From contig NZ_JAULSI010000003.1 in the NCBI RefSeq assembly GCF_030711405.1, positions 56,398-120,397 of the forward strand: a DNA stretch of 64,000 bases, given 5' to 3'. The position numbers were made by a program, and so were the translations under genes. Positions 63,912 to 64,000 of the stretch are shown piece by piece (positions within the stretch are counted from its first letter, which is position 1; each line of letters begins with the position of its first letter). The stretch comes from Massilia brevitalea (GTDB lineage Bacteria; Pseudomonadota; Gammaproteobacteria; Burkholderiales; Burkholderiaceae_D). The notes beneath the pieces are model-generated. The model did not search any database and was not told the DNA's origin. It saw only the letters and a program-made list of their open reading frames with translations.

Positions 63912-64000
63912 GTCTTAATTTATTACAACTCTCTGGCGGCATCTGGTAGATTGATCGCATCTGTTTCGGATACTGATACTTATGCTGGGGTTCACCACAT

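Noticed and set aside
61690..63918. Short frames through the tRNA-Arg genes containing AAGRNRTHDP
   Set aside because: This peptide is the known artefact of translating a tRNA gene; the stretches are RNA genes.

Overview
The window is about 64 kb of high-GC chromosomal DNA. It most likely comes from an Oxalobacteraceae betaproteobacterium of the Massilia/Telluria type. This is inferred from the block lpxH, ppiB, ppiA, cysS, alkA, accA, tilS, lysC, tRNA-Ser (an arrangement typical of Burkholderiales), a PEP-CTERM protein, a phasin, type VI secretion genes and many hybrid kinases. No phage, plasmid, insertion sequence or CRISPR array was seen.

Layout. 1-2110: end of a type VI secretion cluster (tssH, tssA). 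2195-3549: phasin, a small secreted protein and a CueR-type copper regulator. 3636-4640: six tandem tRNA-Leu(CAG) genes on the minus strand, with a strong promoter about 155 bases upstream. 5059-12543: rnr and rlmB, a membrane protein, cysE and a YceH-family gene. 12559-16442: a GntR/ABC operon with a secreted protein and a hydrolase. 16775-24944: the conserved housekeeping block. 25045-28239: tRNA-Ser, then tssF and tssG standing apart from the other secretion genes. 28269-29777: an arylsulfotransferase-like lipoprotein. 29961-37203: copper handling, with a CopA ATPase carrying a C-terminal CopZ-like domain, a thioredoxin-like protein, and a coupled operon of a Met/His/Cys-rich protein, a His/Met-repeat protein, a TolC-type lipoprotein and a multicopper oxidase. 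37359-46592: a CDF transporter, a Pat-like acyl-CoA synthetase/acetyltransferase, an RhlE-type helicase, small envelope proteins including a frameshifted outer-membrane protein, NDH-2 and a cytoplasmic kinase. 46763-55973: hemerythrin and a dense group of kinases and response regulators. 56276-60763: a TonB-dependent receptor/YfiR/hybrid kinase operon. 60839-61393: an FxDxF-type PEP-CTERM protein. 61816-63871: four tRNA-Arg(ACG) genes, each with its own promoter and terminator, with two orphan small genes lodged between copies.

How the parts fit. The copper genes form two linked groups. The cueR gene (3151) and copA (29961) carry nearly identical CueR-type operators with 19-base promoter spacers, so the regulator probably controls copA from 27 kb away. 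The oxidase operon probably detoxifies copper in the periplasm. The signalling genes at 45.9-60.8 kb include one diguanylate cyclase, but most of the others are kinases. The YfiR operon looks like a YfiN-type sensory module whose output is a phosphorelay instead of c-di-GMP.

The observations I rate most worth checking are the CopA-CopZ fusion with an ideal internal ribosome binding site, the tRNA-Arg cassette locus, the YfiR-kinase module, the paired CueR operators and the dispersed palindromic repeat.
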